Shown piece by piece: positions 19,203 through 29,204 of a stretch of 36,728 nucleotides of DNA. How positions within the stretch are numbered: position 1 is the stretch's first letter; each line of letters starts with the position of its first letter. Origin of the DNA: Fragilaria crotonensis (lineage: Eukaryota > Bacillariophyta > Fragilariophyceae > Fragilariales > Fragilariaceae). A program made the position numbers and the translations under genes. The notes beneath the pieces were generated by a model. The model was not told the origin of the DNA. It saw only the letters and a list, made by a program, of their open reading frames with translations, and did not search any database. Location of the stretch: contig JAKSYS010000631.1 of NCBI GenBank assembly GCA_022925895.1, positions 1-36,728 on the forward strand, written 5' to 3'.

Positions 19203-20509
19203 CACCCTAACTACTGAATTCAGTAGTTGCAAGAACGTCGCTATCGCAACTACTAAACACACTCTGGAGGTGATCGAGGGCTCATTTTGTGCATTGTTAC
19301 ATGCTTTTAAATCAGGTAACAAGAAAAATGGATGTTACTTGTGTGGGTGCTGAGTTATTGACTGTTGTAACTCGAGCAAAATCGACATTTTCTATTTCGC
19401 TGAATTCAGTCCTCAACTACAATGTCGTTATCTCTCGATGTAATGCGTCTTCTGATAAATACCAGGCACTTCCAATACCCTGCCTTGCAGCTGCAATACG
19501 TTTTGATGTCTTTTTTGCAATTCAATGTCGTACAGATGAGTTGTGGGTATGATGTGTCCAATCTGCAAAAGTCGCGTGCACCGCAGACTTTAGTGCCATT
19601 TCCTCACCACAGAGCGATCAACTGATGAAGTTTTCAGGCCTACATTTTCTCTCTTGTGCCTCAAATGAAATGTAAACAAGTGCTGTTGCGAGAAACGGTC
19701 TGAATTCGATTTGGGTGATGCGTCGCTTGCCATCAGCTCTAATCAGTGTCGGTTGGACATCATTACCACCACAAAACCACGATCACAGTATGGAACAGAA
19801 TTCCACAACTGGTTTATGCATTCATTGGGATTTCTTCTTGTAAGAGATGCAACATTCTCTGGGGATGGGTCATTATCATCGTCAAAAACAGAAACCCAGA
19901 GCTCAGAATTTTGACGCATCTCCATCGTTCAAAACTGTCGGGATTTCAAGAGCTTCGTTTGCTTGTTCCTCCACAGCCACAGCTCCCCCACCTTCAAGAT
20001 AGTCTTGTCGATTATCTTGACGACGTGTTCAAGCGCTCCTTCTTCCGCCACATGAGTGTGATGGTATGGAGGAGGTGCCCATCGTTAAAATCATCATGAC
20101 GCCTAATTATACACGACTGCCTAGTCGTCAAAGCCGTTTTCTGCTTCTGTCACACCGCAAAAAGCTCATGGAGCACATCTATATTGCCTTCATTTACGTG
20201 CTTTGCAGCTGCAAGTGTCTGGGGTTGTAGAAACGTCGTGTACACCGAGATGTTGGCACCGTCGCCATTGCGAGGCCGTTTTTTTTTAATTCTTAACGAT
20301 GAAAAATTTCGTGCTTCAACGCAACTTCAAAATTTCGTATCTCAACAACTACCGGTCCAATAAAGCGCATCTTGATATCGTGAATTCTACGAGATTCCTT
20401 CTGTATTTGTTCACGTGGACACATTCGCATACTTGCACTGGTTCAAAAGATATCCTATTTTTGAGTTGGAAACTGAATTCAGTTAATTTCAACTGAATTC
20501 AGTAGGGTG
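19203..20509. repeat. inverted-repeat-bounded element, probably a decayed DNA transposon
   Basis: CACCCTA at 19203-19209 is mirrored by TAGGGTG at 20503-20509, and just inside each is the palindromic word ACTGAATTCAGT. It occurs once on the left, 19213-19224, and twice on the right, around 20472-20483 and 20492-20503. A further copy of CTGAATTCAGT lies at 19400-19410. The left end also forms a hairpin (AGTAGTTGC at 19222-19230 and GCAACTACT at 19246-19254). The 1.3-kb interior has only broken reading frames. A minus-strand stretch near 20060-19930 reads LEHVVKIIDKTILKVGELWL before a stop. No target duplication could be defined, so identity as a transposon is an inference from the mirrored ends. 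Confidence 0.4.
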
Positions 20510-21631
20510 GTCCAATATCCGATAATATATATTAGCTAGTAAAGATTCGTGCGGAAGAATCCAATCGTTCAGAACCCACCTATTGCAGTCGGAGTACCTA
20601 TTGTACCAGCAAAAATCATTCGCGACGAAACGTCCACAAAAAACGCAATTGGCAAGACAACGTTATTTGCAGTGCACACACACTCGCTGTTACATCAAGA
20701 ACAAGAGCAAGAACAACAACAAAAACATCGTGTTGGAGTCTTGTCATTGCCCTCATCTTCATTCAAATTTCATAGTTCACTGTTCCATTCCTCGAATACA
20801 AATACAAAATGATTGAAACTCGATCGCTCAAGGCTGCCGCCCAACGTATTGTAAAAAATCTTTCGGGCCCGATCCAAGTACCAACGACAAAAGCAGCTCA
20901 AGGAGGAACTCAGTCGCAAGTTTTACAGTGGTGAATTGTTGGCATCCCGACGTCGTGGACCCATCAGTGGGACCTCTGTCCATCCCTGAAGATTTATTCA
21001 TCAGGATGTTGTTGACCTAGTACCAATGTGTTGGTGGAGTACCATGACGCCTGTGACATGCCATGTTTTCCAGCGGCCGTTGGCTTGTATGGTTGTGAAC
21101 CGAATGACACCTTTAGCAATGATCGCTTGAACTGTTTCAACATTTGTTCCACGCGCAGGACACACATACACATCTCTCTCTTGAGGACGATGAATACTAA
21201 ACTCGGAATTCCTCAACTCTAATTTCTTTATAACGTTTTCCCATTTTGGATCATTCCACTCTTTGCAATGAAGTTGATACAAATCGCATTTCATGCTTCA
21301 CACACACTATACTTCCAAAACGTCACGGAATCTGTACACCATGCACGAGGAAGTAACGACTCATTGTCACGAAGCAACCTTGTAGTGTAGTGTTGATGTG
21401 ACTAGTCTACAGCATACATGCTTGACACATGCTCACATCATCCAATACATGTTCTGGGGGGAGATTTTACCCTTTTACAAATGTTATCGTACGGTCGCCC
21501 TCTCGCTCTTCACCCATCGTCACATCCAATTTCCAACCCAGTCGCCACCCTCGAGAGAAGAATTGACTCTTGTTTGTAATGTAGTATTGCGCACCCGCGT
21601 GCGTGCTTCCTCACAATTTGCTTCATCTCGT
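20510..21631. other. region with possible decayed coding sequence, no supported gene
   Basis: A short ATG frame at 20809-20934 (MIETRSLKAAAQRIVKNLSG start) continues as ELSRKFYSGELLASRRRG in another frame, and a 97-codon minus-strand frame spans 21294-21001. Both look somewhat like coding sequence, but neither shows a known motif or a splice partner. I leave them uncalled. Confidence 0.35.
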
Positions 21632-22832
21632 TCACATGACAACACCACCATCCACCTTGCCCATGACCAGAGCCAACAATGCCATGCGTACAAACATGCC
21701 ATTCTCCATTTGTCGAAAGTAGGCAGCTCGTGGATCCGAATCCACTCGAGTATCAATCTCATCCACTCTTGGAAGCGGATGCAATACAATCATGCCCGTT
21801 GGAGCCTTTTTCATCACTTCCAAATTGACAACATAAGTTCCCTAACAATGTAATGTATTGAGGAGGAAACATGGACATGATTAGCTCAAGTCATGTGTGT
21901 GCCATGTCCAACAAAACTGGCGCATCCCATTCAGGACACTCACCTTGACTGCTTCATAATCCTCAACCTTGGCAAATCGTTCTTTCTGTACTCGAGTAAC
22001 ATACAACACATCCGCGTCCTCCATGGCCGCATCCATGTCGGTGAAGCTCTGTTGCTCGACATTGTACTTGGCCACGTAGTCTTGAACGCATTGTGGCATG
22101 GACAACGACGGAGGTGCGCAGTACCTCAGAATCACCTTGATCCCACTTCGCAAACAATTTCGACAAGGAATGAACTGTCCTTCCGTGTTTTAAATCTCCC
22201 AACATGACGACAATGAGTGCTTTCTGCTCCTTGTCATTCTTCGAGTTGAACTCCAACCCTCCCGTCTTACTTTCGTTCATTCCCAAATCATAATCAAGTT
22301 CATTGCAAATCGTGTACAGATCCAACAGTGCCTGCGTCGGGTGTTCACCGGTCCCATCCCCAGCATTCAGGACTGGTTTCGCCGCAACCTGCACCACTTG
22401 TCCAACACTTCCCGTGACGGGATGCCGCAAGACTGTCAAATCGACATAACATTCCAGACACTGGATGGTATCGGAAAGAGATTCACCCTTTTTGTTGGCG
22501 GATGAATTCCCCTCCCCATCAACATGAATTGTTGTACCACCCAATCGTTGCATGGCAGCTTGAAAACTGCACGCAGTTCGAGTCGAGGCTTCGAAAAAGA
22601 CTGTTCCAAGAATATGATGTGCCAATCGATTGTCACCACCGCGATCGCGAACTAAAATCTTCATTTGTTCGGCAAGTTGTAACAAGAGAATGAGACCCGA
22701 TGGAGTGATTTGAGTGACCGACAAGAGAGATGCTCCTTTCCATGTTGCTGGATCCGACGTTAGCGTGTCGGGACGTGGGATGAAATGAGTAGTTACGTTG
22801 TTGTTGTTGCAGTCGCAAGCGCTCATGGTCAT
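21632..22832 (-). CDS. aspartate carbamoyltransferase (pyrimidine synthesis), with an internal frame break
   Basis: This enzyme joins carbamoyl phosphate and aspartate in de novo pyrimidine synthesis. Exon 1 runs from the ATG at 22832 to 21944. The intron 21943-21842 has GTGAGT at its start and TTGTTAG at its end. Exon 2 is 21841-21632. Motifs in order are the carbamoyl-phosphate loop [11 protein letters not shown] (STRT at 83-86), the KKGES loop (114-118), HPTQALLD (164-171), [11 protein letters not shown] (212-222), [10 protein letters not shown], and in exon 2 HPLPRVDEI and [12 protein letters not shown]. At about 22145 the frame must skip one base between LFAK and [17 protein letters not shown]. 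Without that, the protein runs into a wrong frame. Total length is close to the usual 300-330 residues. A different-frame ATG at 22953 could add a Ser/Thr-rich presequence, but only with another frame change. The gene is divergent from PNO1, sharing a 465-base promoter region. Confidence 0.92.
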
Positions 22833-23297
22833 GTGTGTGTAATGCTGTTGTTGTGGACTTGGAAGTGTTGACAGGGTTGACTTGAGGTGCGATTGCGACT
22901 CGGAGAGTTGAGAGCAGTGCTGTTATTGATATCTGAGTGGTTGCTGCAGAAGCCAAATGTCTGTTGTCAATCCTAATAGATGCTAATTAATTTTCACTGA
23001 ATTCCTCGCCTAATTGAAAAACAGCAGCTGAAGGCTGAAGCTGAGCAATGGCGCGCCAGGATTTAATTGGCTGACATTTAAGGTTAGGATGATGGACAGA
23101 CGTTTTCATTTTCTACCAACCACCTACGAGAGTTCACGCGTTTTCTAGTCGCAAGGAATTTCGAGACAGACAACAGATACATGGTTTGCAACACACGACA
23201 CTCCATCGACCTACGTGTACATTAACAAAGTACAACACTCACCTATAAACACCAGACACATTCCATTCACACAATTCACTTGTGCCACACTCCCAAT

Positions 23298-24307
23298 ATG
23301 AGTGATAATGAAGATGTGATCATGTCCATGACGGACGGAAACAATGATATTGCCATGTCAAATCAAGTAACGACCATTGATGCATCCGTGGTACAAAGTC
23401 GCATCAGCATCAGTGCATCGCTCGCCAAGGAAAATGAAGTCGACGACCAACCAGTCTTTCCCAAACTCTCAGCAATGCAAGCGGGAGGCGGTCGCGTCGA
23501 ATATCGTCGGGTTCGTTGTCCTCCTCATCGATACACTCCGTTACGAGAAAACTGGGAACAAATCCTAATGCCACTCGTCGAGTACCTTAAATTGCAGGCA
23601 AGTGGTTATTTTGTTCTTCTTTTGTCATTTTTCGAAATATACGTTTGAGAATCAAATGATGAAGGGTGCAACAAATGTGAGCCCGTGGAGTTGTTCTTGG
23701 AGTCTTAATCGACAAACCCACCAGGAAGCCTCTTCGGATGTTTAGAACACATTGCGCGACGTGGGTCGCTGTCTGATGCTTCTCGTTTTGAAAATTGCCA
23801 TGCTTTCTTGTTGCTTCACACTCGTTACTCTTTTCTAATCCATTCATCTCCATCTTACAAACACAGGTTCGTTTCAATACAAAGACACGATCCGTCGAAA
23901 TCAAAACATCCCCACACACACTCGATGCCGGCGCGCTCCAAAAGGGCGCCGATTTCGTGTCCGCCTTCATGTTGGGCTTTGACGTTCAGGATTCAGTCGC
24001 GCTTTTGCGACTTGACGACTTGTATTTGGAATCCTTCCAAGTGACTGACGTGAAACTCTTGCGAGGCGATCACTTGTCACGTGCCGTGGGACGTGTCGCC
24101 GGACAGGATGGTAAGACCAGATTTGCCATTGAGAATGCCACCCGCACGCGCATTGTCATTGCCGATACGAGAATTCATATGCTCGGGTCGTATGCCAACA
24201 TTCGTGTCGCGAGGAATGCCATTTGCGATTTGATTTTGGGAGCGCCGCCGGGGAAAGTGTACAATAATATGAGGAATGTGGCGAAACGAATGAATGAAAG
24301 ATATTAG
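23298..24307 (+). CDS. PNO1: PNO1/Dim2, KH-domain small-subunit ribosome assembly factor
   Basis: Exon 1 is 23298-23597 and exon 2 is 23867-24307, giving 246 residues. The intron is 269 bases and has a GC donor (CAG|GCAAGT) with a normal acceptor (AACACAG); it is the only position that joins the frames (LKLQ|VRFNTKT). The N-terminal 60 residues are acidic and variable. The rest follows PNO1 closely: CPPHRYTPLRENWEQI, LKLQVRFNTKTRSVEIKT, ADFVSAFMLGF, LRLDDLYLESFQVTDVK, GDHLSRAVGRVAGQDGKT (the KH loop), RIVIADTRIHMLGS and LGAPPGKVYNNMR. PNO1 binds the 3' region of pre-18S rRNA and guides Nob1 cleavage and Dim1 methylation in the nucleolus and cytoplasm. In-frame upstream codons at 23280 use a non-ATG start, so 23298 is chosen. 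Confidence 0.97.
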
Positions 24308-24747
24308 AATGAAGCTTTTGGATTTTAATAGGAAGACTACTCAAGACTGTGTGTCGTAGATCGAATGATCTAGGCCGTGGACTATTCGAATGTTTGACAT
24401 GGACTCATGGTTTCGTTGTCTGCGATGGACTACAGGTTGTAGTTGTTTGTTGTCTCGAGTTGCATCCTTTTGCTACTAGGACTGCAGTAAAAGTACCATA
24501 TAGAGTGTTACTGGTACTGAAGACTGGACTACTGTAGAATCCCAGCGGAATCCTGACATTTGGCATGTGGTGGCATACGTGGCATATAGTTCGCCCTTGA
24601 CATCTCTGCAGCTGGTTCTATACATTCCGATTCCATGATCGCGAGATCATTGAAGTGTAAGATTGAAGATACCCAATATGTGGGAAAACGTAAAACCTAC
24701 TACTGGGAACGTAAAAAACGCCCTCACTTTTCTCCAGACGTTTGACC
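24308..24747. other. promoter region of the FCP gene
   Basis: No gene is seen. The stretch just before the FCP start holds AACGTAAAACC and AACGTAAAAAACG (about 24685-24720), a repeated ACGTAAAA word that could be a light- or transcription-factor element. This is a guess. Confidence 0.3.
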
Positions 24748-25496
24748 ATGAAGATTGCCGCTCTCCTCCTCACCGTCGGCTCTGCCGCTGCCTTCACTGC
24801 CCAAAAGGCCTCTGTTGCGCCGAGTTCACTCTCTGCGACTCGCGAGGAGATCCTTTCTTCCCCAAACACAATCGAATTTGGAAAGATCTGGGATCCCTTC
24901 GGCCTGGCTGAACTCGGCGGTGACGAGACGATTTCTTGGTTCCGTCATTCGGAAGTAAAGCACGGCCGCATTGCCATGGCCGCCTTTGTTGGTTGGTGGG
25001 CTGTTGCTGCTGGCCTTCACTTCCCAGGCCAGCTCAGCTACGGGGTTGACTTTGCGTCCCTCCCAACCAAGGGACTCGAGGCTTGGGATGCCGTGCCCGG
25101 GTGGGGCAAGGCACAGTTGCTCCTCTTTGCCGGATTGATTGAGTTCCACGATGAACTCTTCGCCACGAAGCGTGACAAGCACTACATGCGCGGTGGAACT
25201 CCAGGAAAGGTACGGATCAAGAATGTGGAAGGAAGTTGGAAGTATGATGAGTGACTTTTGCACATTGGACGCTAACATCTTTTCTTTTCTTCCTACTATT
25301 CCAATCTCTCCTAACACAGAACCACGTTCCTGGACTTTACGATCCATTGGGTTTGTCAAAGAACAGGTCGGAAGAAGCCAAGGCTCGCGGCCGTGATGTT
25401 GAGATCAAGAACGGACGTCTTGCCATGATTGGTATGGCTGGTCTTTACTTCCAATCGGTCATTCCTGGATCTGTTCCACTCCAGCCAGATTGTTAA
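24748..25496 (+). CDS. fucoxanthin-chlorophyll a/c-binding protein (FCP/LHC family)
   Basis: Exon 1 is 24748-25209 and exon 2 is 25320-25496. The intron is 110 bases (AAG|GTACGG ... CTAACACAG), and the product has 212 residues. The start is the ATG that begins MKIAALLLTVGSAAA. The signal peptide ends AAA|FTAQ, with Phe at +1, so the protein goes to the plastid thylakoid. Helix 1 has FRHSEVKHGRIAMAAFVGWW (the ExxHGR chlorophyll ligand motif) at about 68-87. Helix 2 lies around WGKAQLLLFAGLIEFHDEL. Helix 3 has EIKNGRLAMIGMAGLYFQ (ExxNxR) near the C-terminus. It ends PGSVPLQPDC. It binds fucoxanthin and chlorophylls a and c for light harvesting. The helix 1 and C-terminal wording suggests a PSI-type (Lhcr/Lhcq-like) rather than a classical Lhcf antenna, but the subgroup is uncertain. 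Codon use is markedly C-rich compared with its neighbours, typical of a highly expressed gene. Confidence 0.97.
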
Positions 25497-25820
25497 ACAA
25501 AGACCCAATGATGCGTTCGCACGCATTGAAAAAAGTCGTTGGTATTCTTTTTGTTTTGAGTGGAAAGATCACGACGACGACCCGATAATGTTGTTTTCTC
25601 TAGAGAGCTAGTCCCTTTGTTGTCCTCCGGAAATTGCAGCTTCGTTTTTTGCTTCACAGTTGTTGGATTGAATATAATGATACTAACAAACTGTTGAACA
25701 ACAACCTTTGCTTCTAGTAGTATTCTCGTTAGAATTGGCACAACAATATTGCTGCATGGTAGGATGAAAGGTGGATTTCGTTCCGCTGTGTAAGCCTTGT
25801 ATGCGCACATCATGCTTTCA

Positions 25821-26666
25821 TCATTGAGAAGACGACGACGATGATGATGATGCGGTTGGTGAGCATGCCGTTGGTGACACGAGTCCTTCTCCAGATAAGA
25901 ATTCAAAATAAATCATGACACGGGCAATCATAAAGACAGCCTTCCATGCTGGTCTTGCCTCCTTTTCATTCATGGCAACAGCAGTTCTACCATGCAATTC
26001 TAATACTGTATCCCACGCACCCTTGTGTGCTTCTTCATTCTCCTTGGGATCAGGTAGCAATTGTTCCATCAAGGTCAAGAGAGGTGGTGTGCTATCATCA
26101 TCATGATTTGCAGGTGTACAATTGGGATCAACAAGTACAGGTAGAATACAACAGCTGCTGATTGTAGTTGTATCATTGTCACTTTCATCACCATCATTTA
26201 TGCGAATAGATCGCTCCAGCACTTGATTGATGCTTTCCAACAATTCCGGGGTTCGTTCTGGTGCCGACGAATCCATTGGATCAGCGTTTTTATGATTATT
26301 TTTTCGATAATTGTCGAGGAGAACAAAGAGAATCTCATTCACATCGAGTGCGTCAACATCTTCATCCAACAGATTTTGTAGAAATCTCCATCGATTAAAG
26401 TTCTCCGACAGGTTCAAACGGTCTACCACAGATATTCTTGACTGTGATGATGACGATGATGATTGCAATACGTACAGTCGAGCTGATGGAATATTGCATT
26501 GGAACGGCATCATTTGTCGAGTGTTGTCCATCCATCTGTCGCGAAATGAGTTGTTGTCGACAATGTTGTTCTTGTGGATCAAGGATGTGAAGGCAAATCC
26601 ATCAACAAGGCGAGGATTCATAATCATCGCCATCATCAGCAACATCTTGCAACCCAAAATCAACAT
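25821..26666 (-). CDS. hypothetical protein with plastid-type targeting signal
   Basis: 281 residues from the first ATG at 26666; codons further upstream have a non-ATG start. The N-terminus MLILGCKMLLMMAMIMNP is hydrophobic and followed by VDG|FAFTSL, an ASAFAP-like site with Phe at +1. The mature part has a Ser run, then an alpha-helical middle (RLNLSENFNRWRFLQNLLDE, VNEILFVLLDNYRKNN) and a segment GAWDTVLELHGRTAVAMNEKEARPAWKAVFMIARVMIYFEFL. It ends in a Ser-rich tail encoded by a GAT/GTC-like trinucleotide repeat. I recognise no family. The tail repeat may be polymorphic. The gene is divergent from the beta-hydroxylase gene (531-base shared upstream region) and convergent with the FCP gene. 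Confidence 0.6.
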   Translation of the reverse strand: MLILGCKMLLMMAMIMNPRLVDGFAFTSLIHKNNIVDNNSFRDRWMDNTRQMMPFQCNIPSARLYVLQSSSSSSQSRISVVDRLNLSENFNRWRFLQNLLDEDVDALDVNEILFVLLDNYRKNNHKNADPMDSSAPERTPELLESINQVLERSIRINDGDESDNDTTTISSCCILPVLVDPNCTPANHDDDSTPPLLTLMEQLLPDPKENEEAHKGAWDTVLELHGRTAVAMNEKEARPAWKAVFMIARVMIYFEFLSGEGLVSPTACSPTASSSSSSSSQ

Positions 26667-27197
26667 TATTGTATGTATGTATGAGAAAGGAGATGATGAA
26701 TTGATCAACAATCTGATTTGATCGACCAACAGATGCCTGTGACTCTATGGGATCTTCGATGAGAAATGGTAGGGCGAGGAGAGCTACGGTAGGAATGTGA
26801 GTGATTTGTGGCAGAGCGTGAGCTGTGAACTGTGAACTGTGTGCGACAATGAAAAATGAGAAGAACTGCATTCCGAGTCAGCATACTACGGTACTAGTAC
26901 TATCCTACAGTGAGTTCTCGAGACGAGTACCAGTCACCGTACAGCAGTAAAATCCAAAGTAGACATTTCTGATGGTGTAACTACAGTACTAGTACCTGGG
27001 GTCCTATGTACCTTTAGCTCGTATCATAGCTCGTAGAACCTGTACCACGCGTAACGTTTCCACGGGGTCAGTCGTCAGTCGGAGAAGATATTTGACGAGA
27101 TCCGGATCCAGTGTCATCAGATGATGATGTTCTTGAAGAAGTAATATCTTGCGTTCACGTACACTGTACCTTCACGTCCATCACAGCTCATCAGCAA
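26667..27197. promoter_or_regulatory. shared upstream region of two divergent plastid-protein genes
   Basis: This lies between the ATGs of the minus-strand orphan and the plus-strand beta-hydroxylase. It contains TACTACGGTA (26884-26893) followed by TAGTAC palindromes. No TATA box or start site could be fixed from sequence alone. Confidence 0.35.
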
Positions 27198-28511
27198 ATG
27201 GCGATTCCAACGTCCAGTAGTGTCACGTCACGGCCATGGTTGCAATGGTGCCATGTCTCGCTCTTGACTATCGTAATGGGTTCATGTCATGGTTTTGCAC
27301 CAATACCAACATCAAGAATGACGAGGTTGTTTGATTGTCGAACAAGTCCTATTTCCCGAACTATTAGTACTGGCAGCAGCAGCATTAGTTCCTCCTTGTT
27401 TGCCTTGACAGAACGACAAATGCAGTTCTGGGAGGATGTGGATGAAGGTCTGAACGATATTGAAGCCTTCTACCAATCATCCAAGGGTATGGATATTGAC
27501 CGAGTTCGTCGGTTTACACAAAGGTATGCGAACCACAATTGATACTGCATGACGTCTGTTCGAAATCATGGTTCTTTTGGTAACTCACAACACTTTGTAC
27601 ACCATATGATCATATGATCATGAACCACTCCATTTGTTCATACCTCATTCATACAACTGTACATCTTCTCGCAATACAGTGCAAGTGGACAAGTCCCACC
27701 ACCCATCTCATCCGTCCCTGGTCATCAGCCATCCGAGGAGCATATTGATGGTCTTACCGCGAAACCAATCTGGAATGTTCATAATGATGATGATGACATT
27801 AACACTCAAAACAACATTTTTCCTTGGGCTGCCGAACTGGAAGCCTCAAGTCATGTTATTATTGATGAATGGAATACATTTTACCAAGGTCAACTCCAAA
27901 AGGCACGTGACTCGAACAACAATGAATCGTCGTCATCTTCCGCCACTATGATTTTGGGAGATTCGGCATGGCAGAATCAAATCATGGGACCGGGGTGGTC
28001 AGCCGTACGATTGCAACGATTGGGTGTATGGAATACCAACACCTGTCGGACCCATTTTCCACAAACGTATGAATTGTTACGGAATTTAGCAATTCCCTTG
28101 GCGGTTCGGGGTGTTTGCTTTGCACGACAAGAACCGCAAACGGGGGTATTGCCTCACAGTGATGGACGGAATTTTATTTTAACAGCACATTTGGGTTTGG
28201 ATGTACCCGATGGATGCTGGATGAAGGTTGGGACGGAAGAATGCACGTGGGAAGTGGGGAAATTGACAATTATTGATACAAGCTTTGAACACTCTACTGG
28301 GAATCCTGGAAACTCGGAGCGGTTGGTACTAATTATCGATTTTTGGCATCCCGAGTTGACAGAAGCGGAACGAGCAGCATTGGAGTTCGTGTATGATCTG
28401 AGAAATAAGTTTGAGAATGGCAATATTCCATTCCGAAAACCAAGAAGTTTGCAAGCCAAGGAAGAAGGCATTGGAGCGCTCTGGAGTAAGCTAACCGGAG
28501 GTGGATCATAG
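27198..28511 (+). CDS. aspartyl/asparaginyl beta-hydroxylase-like 2-oxoglutarate dioxygenase, predicted plastid-targeted
   Basis: Exon 1 is 27198-27523 and exon 2 is 27680-28511. The intron is 156 bases (AAG|GTATGC ... GCAATACAG), and AG+T forms Ser at the junction. The product has 385 residues. The signal peptide HVSLLTIVMGSCHG|FAPIPTSR is a textbook ASAFAP plastid signal. Exon 2 carries the Asp_Arg_Hydrox domain. It begins with FPWAAELEASSHVIIDEW and continues with GPGWSAVRLQR and TYELLRNLAIPL. TGVLPHSDGRNFILTAHLGL contains the iron-binding His-x-Asp. Then come LTIIDTSFEHSTGNPGNSERLVLIIDFWHPELT, which contains the distal His and the Arg that binds 2-oxoglutarate, and finally the family's WHPxLT ending. 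These enzymes hydroxylate Asp/Asn in EGF-like domains in the ER; a plastid location implies a different substrate. The C-terminal 60 residues are basic and helical. The stop lies 23 bases from the stop of the convergent neighbour. Confidence 0.9.
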
Positions 28512-28534
28512 ATTCAACGTTATCTACTATTAAA

Positions 28535-28954
28535 CTACTTTTTCCCAAACACATGCTCTGGAAGCTTGGACAGGTCGACTTCGTAGACTACCAGATACGT
28601 CAAGAATCCAGTCACGGACGCCGTGATTGCAGCAGGAACTCTCCCTCGTCGCAGACCCATCAACCCTCCCACGACGGCAGATCCACCAATCCATGCGGGT
28701 GCATTTTCGCGACGAGTTTGGTACATGTGTGTGGCATGTTGGGCCACATTCTGTCCTTCCTTTCCAATAATCTGAACTGCATTCGAAACAGGTTTGCGAA
28801 TTTGTTCCGTGCTCTGTTCGAGTGACGCGAGGGTCTTGTTGGTGGCTTCCACACCCGATTTGATGGCGGAACGTAGGCTAACATCAGATTCTGCCATGGC
28901 CTTTTGAATTTTGGACAGATAACTGTCGTCGTCGTTGTTGTTGTTGGAACTCAT
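28535..28954 (-). CDS. small membrane protein with glycine-rich hairpin, possible mitochondrial MICOS-like
   Basis: 139 residues in a single exon from the ATG at 28954. The N-terminus is Asn/Asp-rich (poly-Asn encoded by a trinucleotide run). An amphipathic helical region of about 60 residues follows (SLRSAIKSGVEATNKTLASLEQSTEQIRK). Two short apolar segments, WIGGSAVVGGLMGL and AAITASVTGFLTYLVVYEV, are separated by RRGRVP. This makes a membrane hairpin with Gly/Ala packing and a short charged end (EHVFGKK). The shape recalls MICOS proteins of the MIC26/27 or MIC10 type, but I cannot prove family membership. No cleavable presequence is seen. It shares its upstream region with NOP14 in divergent orientation and lies 23 bases from the convergent hydroxylase gene. 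Confidence 0.7.
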   Translation of the reverse strand: MSSNNNNDDDSYLSKIQKAMAESDVSLRSAIKSGVEATNKTLASLEQSTEQIRKPVSNAVQIIGKEGQNVAQHATHMYQTRRENAPAWIGGSAVVGGLMGLRRGRVPAAITASVTGFLTYLVVYEVDLSKLPEHVFGKK

Positions 28955-29191
28955 TTCTTCTTACTTGTCAACTGTGTATAGGTTCTTTCGGCTTTCCTCT
29001 ACACGGACCCACTCACACTCCAATAAGCTTTCTGTTTGCGTTGTGACAAAAAGCTGTTGAGACGCTGTTGGATTTTGGGTTCGTGTTGGGGTTGCATGCA
29101 TCACCGCTGTATCACATTGCAGCACGCAGACTTCGGCGGAGTTCGCGACGTTTGTGCTTGAATCTTGAATCATCACAATGATATAATTTGA

Positions 29192-29204
29192 TTCTCGAAG
29201 ATTC
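29192..29204. promoter_or_regulatory. perfect three-unit heat-shock element
   Basis: TTCTCGAAGATTC fits TTCnnGAAnnTTC exactly. It lies in the 465-base divergent promoter, about 240 bases before the minus-strand membrane-protein ATG and 215 bases before the NOP14 ATG. Diatoms have very many heat-shock factors, so function is plausible, but a 9-base match can occur by chance. Confidence 0.35.

Noticed and set aside
20809-20934. 41-codon ATG frame MIETRSLKAAAQRIVKNLSG..., with possible continuation in another frame
   Set aside because: Looks like the start of a gene, but there is no splice donor that would join it to a supported downstream exon and no motif.
21001-21294. 97-codon minus-strand frame beginning MKCDLYQLHCKEWNDPKWE
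   Set aside because: Composition is coding-like but there is no family, signal or partner exon; could be a relic.
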